Of a stretch of 30,304 nucleotides of DNA, positions 26,421-30,304 are shown in pieces. The DNA is from a virus. The notes beneath the pieces were generated by a model that did not search any database, was not told where the DNA came from, and saw nothing but the letters and a program-made list of their open reading frames with translations. A program made the position numbers and the translations under genes. The stretch is taken from positions 1 through 30,304 of the IMG/VR virus record IMGVR_UViG_3300009370_000122. One strand, 5' to 3'. How positions within the stretch are numbered: the stretch's first letter is position 1; each line of letters begins with the position of its first letter.

Positions 26421-27065
26421 ATGGCAAACAAAAACACATTTAAAACTATTATAGAAGGAACAATGAAGCGAGGAGAACTTCCTTCTAATGTCTTAGAATC
26501 AAGAGAATGGTATAGAAGAAAAGCAAAAGACGTAAAGACTGTGCGACGAACAAAGTCCCAAAGAATTTTAAAAATAGGAAGACAAAATAAAAGAATGAAA
26601 CCGACCATCAAGGGTCGCATAATGCTCGGAAAAATGTTCATGTTTGAATATGATCCAAAGATGAAAGAAAGTCTTCCCTATTATGATAAATTTCCTCTAA
26701 TATTTCCAATAGCTGCCGACGAAGAAGGATTTCTCGGAATCAATTTACACTATCTTCCTCACACATGGCGAGCAATTCTGATGGACAATCTATATGATCT
26801 TTTAACCAATGAAGACATGGACGAATCAACACGACTACGTTTATTCAATAATGGATACACAATTTTAAAGAAATCTGCTAAATATAGATACTTTAGACCA
26901 TGTGTAAAAAAATACTTATTTGAACAGGTTTCTTCTCGATTTATGGAAGTTCCGCCAGACGAATGGGAAATTGCATTGTTTCTTCCTCTGGAAAGATTTC
27001 ATGGCGTCACCAGAAGAAAAGTTTGGAATGATACAAGACGAAATTTCAAAAAAGGAATGAAATAA
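26421..27065 (+). CDS. Conserved T4-like phage protein, function unknown
   Basis: A 214-residue protein. The first about 75 residues are very basic (RRKAKDVKTVRRTKSQRILK and GRQNKRMKPTIKGR). The rest is a compact domain: GKMFMFEYDPKMKESLPYYD, FPLIFPI, GFLGINLHYLPHTWRAILMD, a YRYFRPCVKKYLFEQVSSRF helix and PDEWEIALFLPLERF. I recognise this pattern as a protein shared by many T4-like phages of marine bacteria, but I cannot attach a firm role. The neighbour gp4 and the basic N-terminus would suit a DNA-end or head-neck function similar to T4 gp2, but this is a guess. It follows gp4 by 4 bases and is followed at once by the tube-like gene, whose AAAGGAA ribosome site lies inside this gene. Confidence 0.8.
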   Translation: MANKNTFKTIIEGTMKRGELPSNVLESREWYRRKAKDVKTVRRTKSQRILKIGRQNKRMKPTIKGRIMLGKMFMFEYDPKMKESLPYYDKFPLIFPIAADEEGFLGINLHYLPHTWRAILMDNLYDLLTNEDMDESTRLRLFNNGYTILKKSAKYRYFRPCVKKYLFEQVSSRFMEVPPDEWEIALFLPLERFHGVTRRKVWNDTRRNFKKGMK

Positions 27066-27842
27066 ATGCCATTTGACATAAACGAATTCACATCAAGAGT
27101 AAATGGAACTCTGGCCAGCCCGGCATATTTTCGCGTAATGTTTTCGGGAGCCATTGTCGATACAGAAGACTCAAGACTCATGGCAGTTCTGTGCAATCAG
27201 GCACAACTCCCCGGTCGGGCATTCGCCACACAAGAATATACGACACACGGCCCAATAAGAAAAATTCCATATCAAAATGTATATGATGATGTTGTTCTTA
27301 GTCTATATTGTCGAGAAGACATGGGAATGAAAGCCATGTTTCAAGAATGGCAAAATTTCATCTGTGACAATAATTCGAGCAATGAATACAGCTATTTTGA
27401 AGACTATGTTTCTGATGTCGTCATAGAACAATTTGATTCTTCCGGCAGATCACAATATGGAGTAAAACTGATTGATGCCTATCCTGTCATGGTGGCTCCA
27501 CTTCAATTGGACTGGGCGACCCAAAACGGATTTCATAATCTACAGGTGACACTTGCATATCGTTATTGGAGAGAAGAACCATTGAGTATAAATCCATTTG
27601 GAAACTTCTTGAGCGTCAACAGTCTGTATCCCAACTTTGATGTGGGTGGGCTGCTTGAACAGACAGGGGCTGCAATCTTCTCCAGGGCAGATGGCCAGTT
27701 CATGTCCAAGGTTGGTCAGGGAATGAACTTCATGAAGAATCTTGGGAAAAAGAGAACTCAGAGTGGTAGTGCATCTGCTGCGAGTAGTGCAGGAAATCTG
27801 GCAGGAGAACCTATAAATTTTGATGGAACTATGCTAGTTTAG
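27066..27842 (+). CDS. Tail tube-fold protein (gp54/gp19 type)
   Basis: A 258-residue protein with the pattern of the T4 gp19/gp54 tail-tube superfamily: SPAYFRVMFSG, VLCNQAQLPGRAFATQEYTT (the 'C..a.lPg' segment), HGPIRKIPYQNVYDDVVLSL, FQEWQNFICDNNSS, then GVKLIDAYPVMVAPLQLDWA and LQVTLAYRYWREE. In T4, gp54 starts the tube on gp48, and gp19 forms the tube. Being next to a gp26-family gene and the probable tape measure gene, rather than to a sheath gene, it is more likely a gp54-type initiator than the major tube protein. Residues 190-258 form an extra tail rich in Gly, Ser and Ala that the simple tube fold does not need. AAAGGAA is 7 bases before the ATG, inside the upstream gene. Confidence 0.8.
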   Translation: MPFDINEFTSRVNGTLASPAYFRVMFSGAIVDTEDSRLMAVLCNQAQLPGRAFATQEYTTHGPIRKIPYQNVYDDVVLSLYCREDMGMKAMFQEWQNFICDNNSSNEYSYFEDYVSDVVIEQFDSSGRSQYGVKLIDAYPVMVAPLQLDWATQNGFHNLQVTLAYRYWREEPLSINPFGNFLSVNSLYPNFDVGGLLEQTGAAIFSRADGQFMSKVGQGMNFMKNLGKKRTQSGSASAASSAGNLAGEPINFDGTMLV

Positions 27843-27874
27843 TTAATTTTTAAATAAAAGGAGAACCCTAAATT

Positions 27875-28609
27875 ATGGCTTTACCAAAAATTGATGTTCC
27901 GCTTTATGAGTTGAATCTGCCATCAACAGAAGAAAAAATATCATACAGACCTTTTCTGGTGAAAGAAGAAAAAATTCTTTTGATGGCCAAAGAAGGAAAA
28001 GACGAAAAAGAAATCACAAAGGCAGTCAAGCAAATTATTAACAACTGTGTGGTAACAAAAGGAATAGACTCAGAAAAATTACCATTATTTGACATTGAAT
28101 ATATTTTATTAAATCTTAGATCAAAAGCAATGGGCGATGTCATAAAAACTAGCTATGTTCATCAAGATTGCCCGCAGGCAAAAAAAGAAGGGAAGGAACC
28201 AAAAGCAATTGAAGTTGAAATTAATACAAACACAATTGAAATTATTAAAGATCCAACTCACACGACCAAAATTCAATTATCTAACAATGTCGGCATAATA
28301 ATGAAATATCCAGATGTGAGTATGATGGAAAAAATGCAAAATGTTGATGTAACAACTCCAGATTCTACAATTGATATAATTACAAAATGTATTGATTCTT
28401 TATACGACGAAGAAACCGTATACGGAAAAACCGACTATACACCAAAAGAGCTTAAAGAATTTATTTTAAATCTTACACAAGAACAGTTCTCAAAGATAGA
28501 ACATTTTTTTGCATCAATGCCAAAACTACAAAAAGAAATTGAATTTGTATGCACCTGTGGATATAAGGAAAAAATATTGTTGGAGGGACTCTCTAGTTTT
28601 TTTGGCTAG
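27875..28609 (+). CDS. gp26: gp26-family protein, probable tail assembly chaperone (zero-frame product)
   Basis: A 244-residue protein of the T4 baseplate hub gp26 family (T4 gp26 is 208). Family features are the start MALPKIDVPLYELNLPST, ISYRPFLVKEEKILLMA at 22-38, INNCV, LPLFDIEYILLNLRSK at 69-84, LSNNVGIIMKYP at 135-146, and the end LEGLSSFF preceded by a Cys-x-Cys (226/228). With Cys99, the Cys pair may bind metal. AAGGAG lies 11 bases upstream. The two final Phe codons form a T TTT TTT slippery heptamer, so a share of ribosomes is predicted to continue in the -1 frame and make a 306-residue form. Position just before the probable tape measure gene fits a G/G-T type chaperone pair. T4 gp26 is classically called a hub protein, so both names are possible. 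Confidence 0.88.
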   Translation: MALPKIDVPLYELNLPSTEEKISYRPFLVKEEKILLMAKEGKDEKEITKAVKQIINNCVVTKGIDSEKLPLFDIEYILLNLRSKAMGDVIKTSYVHQDCPQAKKEGKEPKAIEVEINTNTIEIIKDPTHTTKIQLSNNVGIIMKYPDVSMMEKMQNVDVTTPDSTIDIITKCIDSLYDEETVYGKTDYTPKELKEFILNLTQEQFSKIEHFFASMPKLQKEIEFVCTCGYKEKILLEGLSSFFG

Positions 28610-28637
28610 TTCTCTCTGACCGCTCGTTGGAGGGAAC
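28597..28637 (+). promoter_or_regulatory. Programmed -1 ribosomal frameshift site with hairpin
   Basis: The slippery heptamer T TTT TTT is at 28597-28603, in the correct phase (AGT TTT TTT GGC TAG). After a 5-base spacer (28604-28608) the bases 28609-28620 pair with 28626-28637 to form a 12-bp stem with three G-U pairs and a 5-base loop CGCTC. The lower 8 bp are GTTCTCTC with GAGGGAAC. The zero-frame stop TAG is at 28607-28609, at the base of the hairpin. A -1 shift continues with WLVLSDRSLEGTLRTNFSL into the ORF at 28660 and stops at 28792-28794. All three parts of a classical -1 site are present. Actual use is inferred. Confidence 0.75.
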
Positions 28638-28659
28638 TTTACGAACAAACTTTTCATTA

Positions 28660-28794
28660 ATGCAATATTATAATTATACCTTATCAGACCTTGAAGGAAT
28701 GATGCCCTGGGAAAGAGATTTATATGTTGGATTATTAAAAGAATATATAGAAAAAATAAAACAAAAACGAGAAGAAGAAAAGAGAAGAACCTAA
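28660..28794 (+). CDS. -1 frame extension ORF of the gp26-family gene (tail assembly chaperone 'T' part)
   Basis: A 44-codon ORF starting MQYYNYTLSDLEGMMPWERD and ending in a charged helix (EKIKQKREEEKRRT). The motif 'M..Y.YtL.dlE.MmPWERDlYv.LL' is characteristic of small proteins found after gp26-family genes in T4-like phages. There is no Shine-Dalgarno sequence before the ATG: the 20 bases upstream read ACGAACAAACTTTTCATTA and similar A/T sequence. The -1 frame is open back to 28597 without a stop, so the ORF is probably translated mainly as the C-terminal 63 residues of a 306-residue frameshift product rather than alone. It ends 6 bases before the probable tape measure gene. It is sometimes compared with T4 gp51, but T4 gp51 is far longer (249), so I give no symbol. 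Confidence 0.75.
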   Translation: MQYYNYTLSDLEGMMPWERDLYVGLLKEYIEKIKQKREEEKRRT

Positions 28795-28800
28795 AAACCA

Positions 28801-30304
28801 ATGGCAACCGAAACAAATAATTCTGAAGGCAATCTGGTAATTACTCCAGAACAACAACAAGTAATATTCAAACCTCTTGCCGCATTTGCTCAAGGCGCGC
28901 AAAAGATTGGTTTGGCCCCGGCGGCGGCTGGAGCGGCAGTTGGTGGGTTTGTCAAAAAACATGCAGACACTTCGGGTATCGGCCCAAGAGATTTTTATAC
29001 TGCCGGGGTGGAGGGAAATCCAATTGCAATGATGCTCTTTGAAATGACCTCCGATTTAATGACAAAAACAAAAGATGCCATGACAGATATTTTTAATTTC
29101 GGAGGAAAGGACGAAGACAAGCCTGCAACAGAAGGCGTTCAAGAAGAAATTAAAACTGGCGTTGAAAGTATTGACAACTCTCTACAAGAAGACCCAGGCG
29201 CGGGACTGGAAGAAATTGAAAAAGCCAGAGAATCTGCTCGACGAAAAGCAAGCGGACGAGAAAGCGGCAAAGAAGCCGCCAAAGAGAAAAAAGAAAAAAG
29301 GGGATTTTTTGCCAAATTGGCAGACAATATGATGACTGCGATGGGGAGCAATCTCCTTGGCACGGCAATATTTGGTGGAATTACTGCATGGTTGCTTACT
29401 GACGATGGAAGAGAAACTGTAAAGGCTCTTTGGAACGCCATGCCCTGGGATGCTATAGGAGAAACCATTGTAGATTCTCTTCCGGGCCCAGAAGATATAA
29501 CAGAGGTGGTCGAAGAGGATCCAGGAAAAACAGCAATGGCCACCGGATCGGCAACAAGGTTTGCCGCAACCCGAGGATCACGACTTTTTCCGGGGCAAAC
29601 GCTTCCGCATACGGCATCAGGAAGGTTCATCAGAACAACCGCCGAAAGATTTGCTGCAAACGCAATAGATCCCTCAAGACTGGAAGCGAAAAGACTAAGA
29701 GACATCGCTAAGTTTGCAAAAAAAGGGGGCTTCAATCTAGTGGGCCCTTCGTCTGTGCGGCAACCGGCCGGGGCGGCGGGCGGTGTGGGCGGCCAAACGG
29801 TGAAACTTCCAGAACGTTTAACAAAGAAAGGGGCAGCAGCGGCGGCCGAGACAGCAGAAAGTGGACTAGAAAGTGCAGGGAGGCATCTCAAAAAACTAAA
29901 AGCCGCCGGATGGATCGGAAAGGCATTGGAGCTTGGATTTGCTGCCAAGGACATATTAGACTTATCCAACGCTCTTGATGCAGGAATCATAGATCAAGAT
30001 ACCTTTGATTATTTGGCAGGGTTGCGGGCAATGCAATTTATCGATACGGCTGGAGGTGCTGCTGCTGGTGCAGGTTTGGGCGTCGGGGCAACGGGAGCGA
30101 TTGCTCTCCCCACAGCAGGTATCGGGGCCCTGGCAGGGCCACTTGTTGTTGGGGGATTCTCCTGGGCAGGAGCAGAATTTTTTGAATGGCTAGGAATTGC
30201 ACAAGATAAATGGAAAGATGCATGGATAGAAAAGCATGGTAAAATCCCAGAAGGGGTGGAAGAATTTTTACAACTTCAGAATGCTCAAGAAGAACGAGCA
30301 GAAG
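28801..30304 (+). CDS. Probable tail tape measure protein, 3' end missing
   Basis: The frame is open from the ATG at 28801 to the window edge (501 codons). After an N-terminal part (GNLVITPEQQQ, FKPLAAFAQG) it alternates charged helical stretches (EEIEKARESARRKASGRESG) with hydrophobic Gly/Ala segments: residues about 177-198 (MGSNLLGTAIFGGITAWLL) and 413-463 (DTAGGAAAGAGLGVGATGAI and beyond). That composition, the place directly after the frameshifted chaperone pair, and the tube initiator two genes upstream, all fit a tape measure protein (gp29 in T4), which fixes tail length and has segments able to enter the host membrane. I see no direct sequence match to T4 gp29, so the name rests on context. 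GC content is visibly higher than in the preceding gene. The ribosome site is a weak AAGAGAAGAA in the ORF before. Confidence 0.7.
   Translation, partial: MATETNNSEGNLVITPEQQQVIFKPLAAFAQGAQKIGLAPAAAGAAVGGFVKKHADTSGIGPRDFYTAGVEGNPIAMMLFEMTSDLMTKTKDAMTDIFNFGGKDEDKPATEGVQEEIKTGVESIDNSLQEDPGAGLEEIEKARESARRKASGRESGKEAAKEKKEKRGFFAKLADNMMTAMGSNLLGTAIFGGITAWLLTDDGRETVKALWNAMPWDAIGETIVDSLPGPEDITEVVEEDPGKTAMATGSATRFAATRGSRLFPGQTLPHTASGRFIRTTAERFAANAIDPSRLEAKRLRDIAKFAKKGGFNLVGPSSVRQPAGAAGGVGGQTVKLPERLTKKGAAAAAETAESGLESAGRHLKKLKAAGWIGKALELGFAAKDILDLSNALDAGIIDQDTFDYLAGLRAMQFIDTAGGAAAGAGLGVGATGAIALPTAGIGALAGPLVVGGFSWAGAEFFEWLGIAQDKWKDAWIEKHGKIPEGVEEFLQLQNAQEERAE

Noticed and set aside
27849-27856. TTTAAATA upstream of the gp26-family gene
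   Set aside because: Only 18 bases from the ATG and overlapping the region just before the ribosome site, unlike the 30-36 base spacing of the other boxes.
29139-29990. Long minus-strand open frame (283 codons) opposite the tape measure gene
   Set aside because: It is a shadow of the GC-richer Ala/Gly-rich plus-strand gene: composition is Ser/Pro/Ala-rich, there is no ribosome site, and it lies antisense to a frame open for over 500 codons.

Overview
The window is a stretch of the structural (tail and baseplate) region of a contractile-tailed T4-like bacteriophage. It has no rRNA, tRNA, metabolic or chromosomal housekeeping gene. Almost every gene can be placed by its T4 counterpart or by protein families typical of T4-like phages of marine bacteria (cyanophage or pelagiphage type). 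DNA is AT-rich, genes are packed with gaps of 64 bases or less, and TATAAATA/CTAAATA boxes resembling T4-type late promoters sit before several genes. The host cannot be named from this sequence.

Left and centre (1-25893, all on the minus strand, so transcription runs right to left): gp48-like tube cap, gp53 wedge, gp27-like hub, gp5-like hub spike without lysozyme, gp25, gp6, an 1811-residue protein in the gene 7 position, gp8, a 2008-residue DUF4815 protein, a 986-residue protein carrying the partner 'DPIAQTF' domain, a 76-residue coiled-coil protein, and a tail-fibre-like protein cut by the left edge. This is nearly a whole baseplate followed by the receptor-facing proteins.

Right (25958-30304, plus strand): gp4 head-completion nuclease-like protein, a conserved phage protein of unknown role, a tail-tube-fold protein (gp54/gp19 type), a gp26-family protein, a 44-codon ORF in the -1 frame, and a probable tail tape measure protein cut by the right edge. 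The two blocks diverge from a 64-base promoter region at 25894-25957.

The two strongest observations are as follows. First, a textbook -1 ribosomal frameshift site (T TTT TTT, 5-base spacer, 12-bp hairpin) lies at the end of the gp26-family gene and fuses it to the small downstream ORF just before the probable tape measure gene. This is the arrangement of the G/G-T tail assembly chaperones of lambda-type phages, here in a T4-like phage. Second, the gene-7-position baseplate protein continues about 1200 residues past its usual family end. The extension holds a six-bladed TolB-type beta-propeller and a LamG-like domain that appears to be split by an inserted domain.

No stretch longer than 300 bases lacks a gene. 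I saw no transposon, CRISPR array, integrase, attachment site or RNA gene.
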